NCBI RefSeq assembly: GCF_032452875.1
Contig: NC_083869.1
Coordinates: 79,044,501 to 79,108,500 of the forward strand
DNA from: Bos javanicus
Taxonomy: Eukaryota > Chordata > Mammalia > Artiodactyla > Bovidae
Reading direction: 5' to 3'
DNA: 64,000 bases
Part shown: positions 1 through 11,720 of the stretch, in pieces
How positions within the stretch are numbered: position 1 is the first letter of the stretch
Layout of the letters: every line of letters begins with the position of its first letter
The notes under the pieces: generated by a model
Database searches by the model: none
Told to the model about the DNA's origin: nothing
What the model saw: the letters and a program-made list of their open reading frames with translations, nothing else
Program-made: the position numbers and the translations under genes

Positions 1-1250
1 AGTAAGGTAATTCTCAAAATTCTTCAAGCTAAGTTTTAGCAGTATGTGAACTGAGAATTTCCAGATGTACAAGCTGGATTTAGAAAAGGCAGAGGAACCA
101 GAGATCAAATTGCCAACATTCACTGGATCATAGACAAAGCAAGGGAATTCGAAAAAAAAAATCTATTTTATTGACCATGCTAAAGTCTTTGACTGCATGG
201 ATCACAACAAACTGTAGAAAATTTTTCAAGAGATGGGAATACCAAACCAACTCACCTGTCTCCTGAGACACCTATATGCAGATCAAGAAGTAACAGTTAG
301 AACTAGACATGAAATAATGGACTGGTACCCGATTGGGAAAGGATTATGTCAAGGCTGTATATTGTCACTCTGCTTATTTAACTTATATGCAGAGCACATC
401 ATGTGACATGCCAGGTTAGATGAATCATAAGCTGGAATCAAGAATGCCCAGGAGAAATAACAACCTCAGATATGCAGATCACACCACTCCAGTGGCAGAA
501 AGTGAAGAGGAAATAAAGAACCTCTTGATGAAAGTGAAAGAGGAGAGTTAAAAAGCTGGGTTAAAACTCAACATTAAAAAAACAAAGATCATGGGATCTG
601 GTCCCATCAATTCATGGCAAATAGATGGGGAAAAAATGGAAAGAGTGACAGATTTTATTTCCCTGGGCTCCAAAATCACTGCAAAATGAACGATGACTGA
701 GGCCATAAAATTAAAAGATGCTTTCTCCTTGGAAGAAAAGCTATGACAAATCTAGACAACATATTAAAAAGCAGAGACATCACTTTGCCAGCAATGGTCC
801 TTATAGTTAAAGCTATGGTTTTTCCAGTAGTTGTGTACAGATGTGAAAATTGGACCATAAAGAAGGCTCAATGTCAAAGAACTGATGCTTTTGAATTGTG
901 GTGCTGAAAAAGACTCTTGAGAGTTCCTTGGACTGCAAGGAGATCAAACCAGTCAATTTTAAAGGAAATCAACTCTGAATATTCATTAAAAAGACTGATG
1001 ATGAAGTTTAAGGTCGAATTCTTTGGCCACCTAATGTGAAGTGTATACTCACTGGAAAAGACCCAGATGCTGGGAAAGATTGAGGGTAGGATTAAAAGGG
1101 GGCAACAGAGGATGAGATGGTTGGATCACATCACCAACTCAACGGACATGAGTTTGAGCAAATTCTGGGAGATAGTGAAGGACAGAGAAGCCTGGTGTGC
1201 TGCAATCCATGAGCTCACAACCTCGCAACTAAACAACAACAACAGATGGT
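1..1250 (+). mobile_element. BovB (RTE) LINE, 3' portion, decayed
   Basis: The sense strand reads as the middle and C-terminal part of the BovB reverse transcriptase. It begins in the region before the fingers/palm (the QAGFRKGRGTRDQIAN block), continues through the palm and ends in the usual C-terminal tail. The copy runs off the left edge of the window, so its 5' extent is unknown. Frameshifts and stop codons interrupt it throughout. The catalytic YADD box reads Y-A-D-H at 471-482, so it could not be active. Its 3' tail is AAC-rich rather than the ACTGA pentamer seen in other copies here. Family assignment is firm; the exact 3' end is approximate. Confidence 0.93.
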
Positions 1251-1258
1251 AGTTCTTG

Positions 1259-1482
1259 GGACTTCCCAGGCAGCACAGTGGTAAAGAATATACCTGCTAA
1301 TGCAGGAGCTGCAAGAAATGTGGATTCAATCCTTTGGTCGAGAAGATCCTCTGGAGAAAGAAATGACAACCCACTCCAGCATTCTTGCCTGGAAAATTCC
1401 ATGGACAGAGGAGCCTGGCAGGCTTCAGTCCCTGGGGTCTTAAAGAGTCAAACCCTACTGTGCTTGCACACAAGCAGTCAGC
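1259..1482 (+). mobile_element. Bov-tA SINE
   Basis: A complete tRNA-headed ruminant SINE. The head (GGACTTCCCAGGCAGCACAG, then a B-box-like GGATTCAATCC) is followed by the BovB-like body with the typical CCACTCCAGCATTCTTGCCTGG and ATGGACAGAGGAGCCTGGC motifs. It lies directly downstream of the BovB tail. I see no clear target duplication. Non-autonomous; probably mobilised by BovB enzymes. Confidence 0.9.
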
Positions 1483-2479
1483 ACAAGCATGGTAGGTCTT
1501 ATCTCTGCCTCTACACTGTTTCTTGTTTAAAATAGAGAGTTAGACCAGGAGGTCTGTGCATTTCAAGAAGTTTGGAAGAGATTATGTTACTTCACGGAAG
1601 GAAAGATTGCTCCTAGGTGATTAACAAGCAAATAAAATCTGTGCCAAAAGTGTACAGGTGAAAATGCCACTGTAACGTGAATAGTGTTTGGCTCTTGTAT
1701 TCTACCCAGGTCACTCAGTTTGATGCTGACTTGGCTCTGAGGGGTGTTTGGTCCATCATGAGCTGTTCTAGAATGTTCATTATCCTGGCCACCAATAATT
1801 CAAACTCAAGGTCAGCATTTAGTGCCCAAATCAGGGGATTCTGTACTTTTTTTCACAGAAGGTGAACCCTTGGATCTATGTTCTACATATGGAAAATTAA
1901 AACATAAAGATTTGTTACGCAAAGTAAAGATCCTGCTTTGTGTGGCTTGGAAGTATATGGCAAGGAATGTCTAATTCTCTGTTCTAAGAACTGAAACAAA
2001 AAGTTTCTCCAGGAGGTAGAAACACAAAATTTTGTAGAAAACAGTAAATATCCTAGAGGTACATTTTCACTAGTAGGATCTGGTAGGACTGAATACAAAT
2101 TCATGCATCTTATTTATCAAGCAGTGTTGACCTTCCCACCTCAATGTGACCTCTCTCCATTTCTAAACAAATGAAGATTATTCATTTTATTTTCACCTAC
2201 TAACCTGTGCTTTCCCAACACCACTCAACTACTTCATAAAAATAAGTACATCCCCCCAAACCAGCCATGAACTGCCAGGAGGAGGTGGAGGAGGCAAGAG
2301 GTAAAAGTTTCTAAAAGGTCCAGAGTGTAGTAACAGGTAGGTCTGGTGTTTAGTATGCACAAAGTGTGTGCTAAGTAACATAGCATGTGCTGAGGACGTA
2401 TTATGTAACTTAACCCTTGTAATGTCTTATTTCACTCTTTAGTAAAAGAGGAGACACCAGCCCAAATAGGCCATCAGTG
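1483..2479. other. unassigned, no gene seen
   Basis: About 1 kb of AT-leaning sequence without a recognisable coding region, SINE or LTR. Short open frames on both strands have no family resemblance that I recognise and look like chance. Confidence 0.5.
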
Positions 2480-2700
2480 CCTCCCTATTCCTCAAGGAAG
2501 TTCAGCTCTGCAACACCTCAGGGCCTTTGCACCTGCCACCTCTTCTCTTGGGAACACTGTTTGCTCAATCTTCAAACGACTGGTTCCTTCCCTACTCAAA
2601 TGTCACCTCCTCTTAGTCTGTCTTGCCCATTGTGCCTGCCTCCCCGTGCCCATCTCCCTCAGATCACCATGTTACTCTTCACAGGTGTCCAATGAGTGTC
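2480..2700 (+). mobile_element. L2-like ancient LINE 3' fragment
   Basis: The run CTCAGGGCCTTTGCACCTGC, followed by a stretch around CTCAAATGTCACCTCCTCTT and a pyrimidine-rich tail, resembles the 3' region of mammalian LINE2. It is heavily diverged and I assign it by general pattern only. The short open frame here is incidental. Confidence 0.5.
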
Positions 2701-2844
2701 CATTGGTTTGAATGACTCTTGACTCTCAATCTCCACTGGTTTGGGGGGGTTTCGTGTAACTTTCTGCTCAGGATGTTCTCTGAACTAAAATAATAATAAT
2801 AACCTGAACATCAAGTTCATATTTACCAGTTCAAAATTCAAGGT
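2701..2844. other. unassigned spacer
   Basis: Short AT-rich spacer containing a G7 run near 2746 and a small (AAT)n patch near 2791. No feature recognised. Confidence 0.4.
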
Positions 2845-3528
2845 TTTTGTTACTGTTCAATTGCTAAGTTGTGTCCAGCTCTTTGCAACCTTATGGACTG
2901 CAGCATGCCAGACCTCCCTGTCCTTCACTATCTCCCAGAGTTTGCTCAAACTCAAGGCCATTGAGTCTTCTCTGACACCACAGTTCAAAAGTATCAATTC
3001 TTCAGCAATCGGCCTTCATTATTATCCAACTCTGTACATGACTACTAGAAAATCCATAGCTTTACCTACATGGACCTTTGCCAGCAAAGTGATGCCTCTG
3101 CTTTTTAATATGCTATCTAGGTTTGTCATAGCTTTTCTCCCAAGGAGTAAGCGTCTTTTAATTTTATGGCTGCAGTCACCATCCACACTGATTTTGGAGC
3201 CCAAGAAAATCAAATCTTCCACTGCTTCCACTTCCCCCCGCCCAAATATTTGCCATGAAGTGATGGGATTAGATGCCATGATGTTAGCTTTTTGAATATT
3301 GAGTTTTAAGCCAGCTTTTTCTCTCTCCTCTTTCACCTTTATCAAGAGACTCTTTAGTTCCTCTTTATATTCTGCCATTAGACTGTTATCATCTGCCTAT
3401 CTGAGGTTGTTGATATTTCTCCTGGCAAGAATATCATTTCTCCTGATATTTCTCCTTGATTCCAGCTTGTGATTCATTCAGCTCAGCATTTTGCATGAAG
3501 TATTCTGCAAAGTTAAATAAGCAGGATG
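2845..3528 (-). mobile_element. BovB LINE 3' fragment, antisense, internally deleted
   Basis: The minus strand carries the end of BovB: palm-distal RT and C-terminal segment, with the 3' terminus to the left. Part of the C-terminal region is missing, because the sequence jumps from the segment near 2960 to the one near 2975 where other copies in this window have about 160 extra bases. The YADD tyrosine codon has become a stop (TAG on the minus strand at 3397-3399), leaving stop-A-D-D. The copy is 5'-truncated near 3528. Clearly a pseudocopy. Confidence 0.88.
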
Positions 3529-3630
3529 AATTCAAGGTACTCTGCTGTCTAGGGTGAGTAGGTTCTTCCAATGTTATTATCCACCTGAATCTATCTCATT
3601 AGTCCACCCACCCCAAATATACAAGTGAAA

Positions 3631-3841
3631 GTGAAAGTGAAGTCACTCAGTCGTATCCGACTCTTTGCGATCCCGTGGACTGTAGCCCACCAGGATCCTC
3701 CGTCCATAGGATTCTCCAGGCAAGAATACTGGAGTGGGTTGCCATTTCCTTCTTCAGGGGAATCTTCCCGACCCAGGGATCGAACCCAGGTCTCCCGCAT
3801 TGCAGGCAGACACTTTAACCTCTGAGCCACCAGGGAAGCCC
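3631..3841 (-). mobile_element. Bov-tA SINE with 12-bp target duplication
   Basis: Full-length monomer in antisense. The tRNA-like head is at the right (complement of GGCTTCCCTGGTGGCTCAGA) and the BovB-like 3' end at the left with a GTGAAA-type tail. The 12-bp direct repeat ATACAAGTGAAA flanks it (3619-3630 and 3842-3853), although part of the left copy could merge with the simple tail. The perfect duplication marks a relatively recent insertion. Confidence 0.93.
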
Positions 3842-3871
3842 ATACAAGTGAAATTGGCCTTAAATATGCCT

Positions 3872-3958
3872 TCCAGGGATGGAGGAGCCTGGTGGGCTGC
3901 CATCTATGGGGTCGCACAGAGTCGGACACAACTGAAGTGACTTAGCAGCAGCAGCAGC
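3872..3958 (+). mobile_element. 5'-truncated Bov-tA dimer tail with (AGC)n
   Basis: Only the last 87 bp of a dimer-type SINE are present (GGAGCCTGGTGGGCTGCCAT through CTTAGCAGCAGCAGCAGC). A short direct repeat ATGCCT occurs at 3866-3871 and 3959-3964, consistent with a truncated retrotransposition event. The AGC-repeat tail is shared with the other dimer copies in this window. Confidence 0.8.
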
Positions 3959-4079
3959 ATGCCTCTAGGACAATACAGAAAGAATAGTGAAGTCTAGGCA
4001 GGTATATGGTATGGGAAAGGGTCCCTCAGCTCTTCAGCCACAGGGATTTTGGTAAAGACAGCTGAGCTAACTATGGAAA

Positions 4080-4320
4080 TGAGGGTAGTGGTGATATAGT
4101 AGTCTTGGAGTTGGGGTGGGGGCAGGGGTGCTTATGGTTATGGTGGTAGCAATAGCCTTGGTGTTGGTGTAGGTGTTGCTGCTGATGATGGCAAAGTGGT
4201 GACTTGCCCAGCTTGGGGCTGGAATGGGGTATTGATGATGGTGGTAGCAGTGGTGATGGTTGGAGTCTTGGAGTTGGTATGAGTTATAATAGAGGTGATA
4301 GTGGTGCATGAAGTCAGCAA
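4080..4320. repeat. degenerate GT/GATGGT low-complexity tract
   Basis: About 240 bp dominated by GGTGGT, GATGGTGG and GTTGGTGTAGG words. The phrase TCTTGGAGTTGG occurs twice, about 160 bp apart, suggesting a diverged minisatellite-like duplication. On the minus strand it reads as His/Tyr/Thr-rich open frames; these are low-complexity artefacts, not genes. Confidence 0.7.
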
Positions 4321-5014
4321 AGGAGGCAGTGGGACAGGCATGGGGGGGATAAGGGTGATGGGCTTCAAATCTGGACTGTTTGCACCAATCCTCATGTTTC
4401 TGAGCCACCTGGTTCTCCCACCCCCACAAGTTGCCACCTAGATAACTATCCAGTCAAGACAACCCAGGGGTACCCCCCCGCCAATTCAAAGGCCTTTAGT
4501 GATCACTTCGATGCCTTGGTATACTTGAAATGACTCAGGATGTATTGGTCAAGGAATACACATAATTTAGATGCGAAAAACCTATGACTTTCTAGAGGTG
4601 CTGGCCAACACACAGCATTACAGATACAGGTGCCAACCCCCAGGGCTCCACAAACCCCACCTCCTCTCAAGCTTACTTCCATCAGGCAGCGTATAGAGAA
4701 GTCAGCCAAGGCATGAAACTGCTTGCTGTGCACTATTCCATGGCAACTGAACAGCAAAGTATAAATAGCTCAGCTAGCACGGGTAACAGCTGACCGGAAA
4801 AAGCAGCAGAAGTGGTTGGTAATCTGGTGGTGGAATCTTAGGCCTGAGAATGTCACCCCAAGCGCCCTTAAGAGCAGGAGATGCCCAGATATATAACGAG
4901 GGCATCTGCTAGGCAACAGAAGGAGGTGAACATGATAAAAAGTGGGGCTTTAAGGGACCTATCTGAGATTACTAGATTCAGTCAGGAAGTACTAAGCAGA
5001 TCAAATCAAATCAA
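4321..5014. other. unassigned, no gene seen
   Basis: Nothing recognised. A short AAATC repeat (ATCAAATCAAATCAAATTAAG) sits immediately before the L1 fragment at about 5000-5020. Confidence 0.4.
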
Positions 5015-6405
5015 ATTAAGTTACACCCACACCTATGGTCAATTAATCTTCAATAAAGAAAGCAAGAGTTACACAATGAAGAAAAGACAGTTTCTTTGGC
5101 ATGTAGTGTTGGAAAAGCAGACAGCCATATGTAAATCAATAAAGTTTGAACACACACTCACACCATACACAAAAATAAATGTCATGTCTTAAAGACTCAG
5201 TTATAAGACATGACACCATAAAATTCCTAGAAAAGAATATAGGAAAAACATTCTCTAACATAAATCTTAGCAATATTTTCTTAGGTCAGTCCCCAAGGCT
5301 ATAGAAATAAAAGCAAAAATAAACAAATGTGACCTGATCAAACTTGCAAGCTTTTGCACAGCAAGGAAACCATAAACAAAACAGAAATACAATCTACAGA
5401 ATGGGAGAAAATACTTGCAAACAATGCAACAGACAAGGGATTAATTTCTGAAATACACAAACATCCCGTACAACAACAACAACAAAAACCACCCAATCAA
5501 AAAATGATCAGAAGACCTAAATAGACATTTCTTCAAAGAGACATATAGATGATCAATAAACACATGAAAAGATGCTTGACACTGCTAATTATCAAGGAAA
5601 TGCAAATTAAAATTACAGTGAGGTGTTAACTTCACAAGGTCAGGATAACCATCATTTAAAAGTCTACAAATAACAAATGCTGGAATGGGTATGGTGGGAA
5701 TGCACACTGGTGCAGCCACCATGGAAGCAATACGGAATTTCCTCAGAAAACTAAAAATAGAACTACCATGTGATCTTTCAATCCCAGACCTGGGCATACA
5801 ACAAGAGAAAACTCTAATTCAAAAAAATACACACACCTCAATGTTCACAGCAGCACTATCTACAGTAGCCAAGACTTGGAAACAATCTATATGTCTATCA
5901 GCAAATGAATGAATAAAGAAGATATGTATGTATATACAATGGAATATTACTCCACCATAAAAAATAATGAAATACTGTCATTCAGAGCAACATGAATGGA
6001 GGCCTGGAGATTATCATACTAAGTGAATAAGTTAGACACAGAAAGACAAATGTGATATCACTTATATGTGGAACCTAAAAAATGATACAAGTGAGTTTAT
6101 TTACAAAACATAGACAGATTCACATAGAAAACAAAACCATGGTTACCAAGGGGAAGGTGGGTGGAATGATAAATTAGGAGTTTTGGACTAACAGATGCAC
6201 ACTACCATATACAAAATGGATAAACATCAAGGACCTACTGTATAGCACAGGGAACTATAGTCAGTATCTTGCAATAACTTATGATGGAAAAGAATATGAA
6301 AAAGAGTATGTGTATATATAACTGAATCACTTTGCCATATATTAGAATTTAAGACAATATCGTAAATCAAATTTCCATAATAAAATAAAATTTAAAAAAA
6401 TTAAA
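5015..6405 (+). mobile_element. L1 LINE, 3' end (ORF2 C-terminus and 3' UTR)
   Basis: Sense L1 sequence, 5'-truncated. It begins in the ORF2 C-terminal part (TATGGTCAATTAATCTTCAA), passes through the Cys-rich end region and includes the 3' UTR phrase GGACCTACTGTATAGCACAG near 6231. It ends in an A-rich tail around 6380-6405. Multiple stops and frameshifts show that it is inactive. Longest open fragments are about 100 codons. Confidence 0.9.
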
Positions 6406-7911
6406 TCACTGCCAACCTCAACCACTTAATGAAGAGGGAAGAAGTGTAGGAAAGAATATGAGTGATCAAGTTTTAGACATTTTTTGGCAGGGGTGTGCAG
6501 AGTCTGCAATCATTTATTCATTCCTTAATTGATTTATTTGTTCTTTCCACCTACATTTCATTCTCACAGACATTTTCTTATTTCAATTGCTCAATAAATT
6601 TAGCCCTTGGCTACCTGTTCTAGGAAATGGAAACAGGACCTAGTAAGAGGCAAGAGCATCTGACTTTAAACTGTGAAGCAGATGTAGAGAATGTCCACCC
6701 AGGGGTGCAGTTTGTGAACACGGTAGGAAGTGAGAGGCTTGGGAAAAAGCTACTAGGTAGGTTTCCTAAAGCTGAAAAGCATCAGACGTTCCAGCTGAAT
6801 GTTGAAAACACAAAGAGGCGAACACGGATGTGAGCAGGGCGTTCAAGGTAAATGGCAGGGGCTCAGGTAGGACCTTGAGAGCAGCTGGCACTCTGGGCAG
6901 AGGCGAGGAGATAAAGGCTAGAGATTCACGTCCCGAGCCCGGGGTCTGAGCTCCGCCCATTCGGCCCTGCCAATCACCCCCTCTGTCCTTCCCTTTCCGG
7001 ATCCCGGCCCCCTCGCTGATGGGTAGTGCGGTGGAGGCAGGGTCTGGGAATCCTGGGCTCACGTACCCGAATCACCCAGGGAAATTTTCAAAATTGTCAC
7101 CCCAGACTCTAGTATCAGAATCCCTGAAGTGGACTTTGGCAGGTCAGTTTTGGGCAACGACCTTAGGGCAGAATGGTTCTTAAGACTCGGGTGATTAAGA
7201 AGTACTGTGCTAAAGAAACATGGAAACACCTAAAAAGACAGATGGAGGTCGTCTCAGGACGCAGTCCCGGTGCTCATCACCCTTGACTCTCAGAACGTCA
7301 CCTAGACCCATGTCTGACTGTGTGGGTTTCAGCCTCGGCAAGGACCACCGGTGTGCCTTCCGAACTCGTTGGCTGGGCCTGGTTTCTTACAGAGAAGCAG
7401 CCTCCATCTGAGAGGCCATGGGATCGGCCATTGGCTACAGCTCCCCACCTCTAAGAGCTTCTACTTTTGCCCGCTCCGAGCTGGTACTCACCACAGACAC
7501 ACCACAGCTTCCATGTAGGTAAGGTCTGCGGGGCTGCATGCAGTATCTTGCAGTTGTCACACCTCTGCCCAGGTCAGACTTGGATCTTGTCCTTTGCGAC
7601 CTCAGGAATATTCTGCCCTGGAGCCCACTCTGGACTCAGTTACATGTCCTAGGAGACCCTGGAGGTGGAACCAGAGGGCAGGAAGTGTCAGAGCCCAGAG
7701 CCTTGCTCATGATGGAGCCACCAGGACTTTCTGGGAGGAGTAAAATTCAAGTTCCACCCCATCTCCCCTGTAACCCTCAAGGTCTTCAGTAAAATGGGCT
7801 GGTTTCACATTGAGATCTCCAGTGTCCCCCAACTCCAGAATCCCTGGTGAAATGCAAAAAAAACTGCAGTCGTCGGGGCTGTCAGCACTTTGTCAGTTGG
7901 CTTTTGGCCAC
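6406..7911. other. unassigned, locally GC-richer, no gene seen
   Basis: Nothing recognised with confidence. The part from about 6860 to 7060 is GC-richer than its surroundings and could be old unique sequence. The stretch at 7080-7215 vaguely resembles an ancient DNA transposon, but I cannot name it. Open frames up to about 98 codons lack recognisable domains. Confidence 0.4.
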
Positions 7912-8010
7912 TGAGTGAAAGTGTTAGTCACTCAGTCCTGTCTGACTTTTAGTGATCCCATGGACTATAGGCTTTGCAGGCAGATTCTTTACTGTCTGAA
8001 CCTCTCCAAA
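7912..8010 (-). mobile_element. Bov-tA SINE remnant, internally deleted
   Basis: The 3' end in antisense (GAGTGAAAGTGTTAGTCACT through CCCATGGACTATAG) joins directly to a piece of the tRNA-like head (GGCAGATTCTTTACTGTCTG). The central body is missing, so this is a deletion derivative of about 100 bp. Confidence 0.8.
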
Positions 8011-8431
8011 CAGAGGCAGGCTCTTCAGTGGTATTTTTAGCTATGCTGTAAAGCCTAAATCCTCTTTTAAAAAAAGAGAGAGACAGAGATGAGCCAACCA
8101 GAGGTTTACTGCATAGTTGTGTAGAGACCATCTGCCCCAGGGTCAAGGACATCATAGGGGACACCCAGGACATGTATGAGAGGAGCCAGGATTGGACATC
8201 AGGACAGAGGGGCTTAGCTTTTCTTCCTGACATTGCACTGGGGCCCTGGAGACTCAGGGAGGGGCCTCAGAGCCGCAAGGACAATCTGTAGCAGCGAACA
8301 GTGCACATCGGAGAAGACCCCAGGGAAGGGCTTCTGGAACATAGAAACTACTGTCTGTTGGTTCCTTGATTGAGCTGGAAAAAAGAATATAAGCACATGG
8401 TTAAAAATTTTAAGCTATTAATTATGCCTAA
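8011..8431. other. unassigned, no gene seen
   Basis: About 420 bp with no recognised element. It includes a purine run (AAAAAAGAGAGAGACAGAGA) near 8068. Confidence 0.4.
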
Positions 8432-8612
8432 TGGCTCAATACAGCAGGAGACACGGGTTTGATTCCTGAGTCAGGAAGATCCCCTGGAGAAGGAAATGGC
8501 AATCCACTCCAGTATTCTTGCCTGGGAAATCCCACAGACAGAGGAACCTGGCATGCTGCAGTGCATGGAGTCGAAAAGAGTTGGACATGACTTAGCGACT
8601 GAACAACAAAAT
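8432..8612 (+). mobile_element. Bov-tA SINE, head-truncated
   Basis: Sense SINE lacking most of the tRNA head. It starts around GCAGGAGACACGGGTTTGAT and continues through the standard body to GAGTTGGACATGACTTAGCG and an AAC-type tail. 5' truncation is typical of target-primed reverse transcription. Confidence 0.88.
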
Positions 8613-9589
8613 GACTCAGCACTGCCACCTGAGAACACGGCCTGATAGCTGATTAGGCCCCTGATTCACCCATGATCCCAGGGAAGCACCTGGGGGACCC
8701 TTTCTTCCATCCATGGAACCAGCGGCCTTCTCTGTCTCAGTGGACCAGACAGTCAGTGTTGCAGCAGTCCCCAGATTCCCATGGAGTCTGGCTGTGATGG
8801 AGAATGCTGAATTCTCAGTACCCTATTCCCATAAAAGGATGCTCCCCGTTGTTGTGAGAACTCCATTCTGAATCCCAATATAGGGGACACAGAAATGAAC
8901 CTTGCAGGGCGGCAGGTATGTGGAATGTGACTGGGGGCCTGTTGTCCACCCGTCCTCCCCACCTTGGTCTCCGCGAGCACAGTCCTCTTGGCTCCAGTGG
9001 CAGAGAGTGGCACACCCCACCTTCCCATGCTATCCACAGAGTCCTGGGTGCTAGAACCAGACTTGACCAATGACATGTGTTGGGACTTCTGCTGGGGCCT
9101 CCTGGGGAAGGAGGTTTTCTCTACTAATTAGGAGGGGCTGAAAAGGAGCCCTCTCTGCTGCTGCCTGGAAAGGCTGTCATCTTCCCTCAACCACTGGGGA
9201 AGCATCATTGGCAGGGAGAGGATGGCTGAGGTGGAAGATGAAAAAGGTCTCCAAGCATATCTGGAGCCAGTGCACAAACTCTTGGGCCACTCTTGGCTGT
9301 GTTCCTGTCAAGGCATAAGGTACAAATCCTTCTTCTTAAAGCCACTTGTAGTCGGGCTTCTTTGCTTTCAGCCCAAATCATCCTGAGAAAGGTTTTTTTT
9401 TTTTTTTTTAATTTGTACCTTCAGATCCATCCTCCTGGCCTTTGTTCCCATCCCCATGGCCAGGTCCAATCTCTCACAAAGGCTCAGGACACAAAGTGTT
9501 AGATCAGGGCAAGAAGTAAGAGTTAGCCAGTTCCCTAAGCCTCCAGTGTAATATTCCCCCAAAGAAAAATCACTGTAACACAAAATCTG
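8613..9589. other. unassigned; contains T17 tract
   Basis: No gene recognised. A homopolymer of 17 T residues lies at 9393-9409, possibly the tail of an unidentified antisense retroelement. Several overlapping minus-strand open frames near 8750-9076 share the same DNA in different frames, which argues against any of them being real. Confidence 0.4.
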
Positions 9590-10090
9590 ACCATGTCCCT
9601 GTTATCCTGAAAACTTGGTTGGCCTCTTGGTGGTAGTCAAGCCAAAAGACAAAGCCAAGACAAAGATTAGAAGAAGGGAGGACTTATTACTTGCAGCAAG
9701 TAAGAACACCTAGGAAATTTCCTAAAGCAGTGTCTCCCCAAAAGGCAAAATTGGGAAAGTATTAAGTTAAGAGAACATGCATATTCATGATGGGGGCTTG
9801 AAGCAGAGGAAAATTAAGCATAAAATTGGGGCCAAGGTCAACAGAGTCCAAGCTCTAGTTGAAGTCACAAAGGTCAATATTAATATTCCATTGTCCACCC
9901 AGGTGGGGACCTTAGATCCTGCAGACCTCAATGACTGTATCAGATTGTGATGTATAGCCCTTGAGGAGGAACTAGAACCCTGTTTTATCACAGAAGTATT
10001 GTTTCTTGATTGCTTTCCGTTAGTTCCTGCATTCCCTCACTTCCATTAAGATCATCAGTTACTGAGATCCGTTCAACAGCAAGCACTGTG
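9590..10090 (-). mobile_element. ERV LTR-like block, antisense (relative of 46.7 kb LTR)
   Basis: This block shares GCCCTTGAGGAGGAACTA and a following pyrimidine-rich segment ending CTGCATTCCCTCACTTCC with the better preserved antisense LTR at 46672-47324, where the words are in the same order. On the minus strand it has an AATAAG-type polyadenylation-like sequence near its right end (plus-strand 9685 region). It is too diverged to define both termini. Confidence 0.55.
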
Positions 10091-10136
10091 GCCAGACTTA
10101 GATCCCAAAACAGCTTAGGCCAAAACTGTTTACCTT

Positions 10137-10330
10137 AGGTGGGTAAAGAGTCTGCCTGCAATGCAGGAGACATGGGTTCGATCCCTGGGTCTGGAAGATC
10201 CCCTGGAGTAGGACATGGCAACTCACTCTAGTACTCCTGCCTAGAGAATCCCATGGACAGAGGAGCCTGGTGGGTTATAGTCCACTGGATCTCAAAGAGT
10301 CAGACACAACTGAAGTGACTGAGTATGCAC
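10137..10330 (+). mobile_element. Bov-tA SINE, head-truncated
   Basis: Sense copy beginning at GGTGGGTAAAGAGTCTGCCT. B-box-like GGTTCGATCCC, the body and the terminal GTCAGACACAACTGAAGTGA are all present. Confidence 0.9.
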
Positions 10331-11149
10331 ACACATGTCTAGATCTCTTTCTCTTTGGACCCCCTACCCTATCTGCTTACACCCCTTTCCCACGTAATCT
10401 ACAGCAACTCCCTACTTTCCTCAAGAAAAAGCCCAAACCCAAGTTCCTTATTTGAGATCACTGTGATCTGATCCTGCAAGTAACCCTACAACATGTGGAA
10501 CTGCATTCTATGCAAGCTGAGAACTCAGAGTCCAGTAGGATGTGGTCACCTGCCCTAGGAACAACACTCTTATTCCATTTAGTGCACTATGTGGATTATG
10601 GTACCCTGGGACCTAGAGGAAAATCACAGGAACCTTCAGACAAGGGCAGCCTGGGGATGAGTCATGAAGGGTGAAGGTTTCCAAGCCAGCCATAAGAATG
10701 CCTGAACCTGGGGCTGTACCCCATCATCCTGCCTTCACATCATCTTGGATCTTCTACCAGGAATCATGGTTCTCCAGGCCCACATGCCCAACACTTGCTC
10801 TTCCTAAGACACCCAGAGGAGGCCCTTCCCACCTTGAAGTCTTCTCTGGCCCACTCAAGCCACAACCCTCATGCCCTCCTTTGTTCTGCCGGAGGTCTGA
10901 AGGTTACTCTCCTGCTCTAGGTATTACGCATTATTATTCAGAAGACTATCATTCAGATAACTGTCTGTGACCCACAACTTAAGGGACATGTTTTTGTTTA
11001 CTTTTAACCCCCCAGAGTTATTAACATAGGGGTTGCTGGAGACTTAACATGCCGTATAGGTTTGAGGAGAAAGAGAGGGAGGGAGGGAAGGAGAGGGTAG
11101 GCCCAAAATCTGGTTCCAATTGATGGATTTCCTAGTCCTTTTGAAACAG
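10331..11149. other. unassigned, no gene seen
   Basis: Nothing recognised. A 99-codon open frame at 10671-10970 has no motif that I can identify. A GGGAGGGAGGGAAGGAGAGG purine tract lies near 11076. Confidence 0.4.
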
Positions 11150-11720
11150 GAGGAAGGGAAGCAGGGCAGAAGCTTTAAGGGAATGAATGACATAGCCCTT
11201 GAGGATATGGCATAAGCTGGTTAGAAAAAAGTAGGTCCAAGATGGTGAAAGATTCAGCTTCCAGTAGACCTTGAGCCTCATTATACGTTTATTGTAATTA
11301 GCATCTAAGTGACACACCCACAAGTGCCATGACAGTTCCAAGGTCAACCATCAAAGGCCAAAAGTGGGCAGTGGTGCAGTTTTTGAAAATCCCCACCCTT
11401 TCCCTGAAATAGTTGAAATAATCCTCCCTGTCATTAGCTTATGAAATTACCCAGCCCCTAAAAACCAACCACCCCATATTTCAGGGCCTCTTGCCTTCTG
11501 AGGTGGTCCATACTCTGTCTGTGGAATGTGTTTCTCCCTTGGCTGCTCTGTTTCCCAGATGACCCCATGTCCTGGGGCTGCTCTTGCCTTTTGAGCCAGA
11601 CTGCATACTGTCTATGGAATATGTATCTCTCTGAACCAAAAACACTTTTTACCATTCACTTTGTCACTCACTGAATTTTTTCTGCAAAAGACATAAAAGA
11701 ACCTGAGTTTCACCAAGTCC
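11150..11720 (+). mobile_element. ERV LTR, family A, copy 1
   Basis: This is one of three homologous blocks in the window (others near 53430-54160 and 55480-55940). Shared landmarks in order are: an AAGCTGGTTAGAA word, a TCCAAGATGGTGRAAG word, CTTCCAGTRGACCTTGAGCC, AAAGGCCAAAAAGTGG, a CCTATGAAATTACCC segment, and an end with TCACTGAATTCTTTCTGC. The promoter-proximal and polyadenylation parts are diverged. I infer an ERV LTR from copy number, size and layout; the subfamily is not named. Confidence 0.65.

Noticed and set aside
4067..4429. 120-codon His/Tyr-rich minus-strand frame
   Set aside because: Reads through a GT/GATGGT low-complexity tract; composition explains openness and histidine richness.
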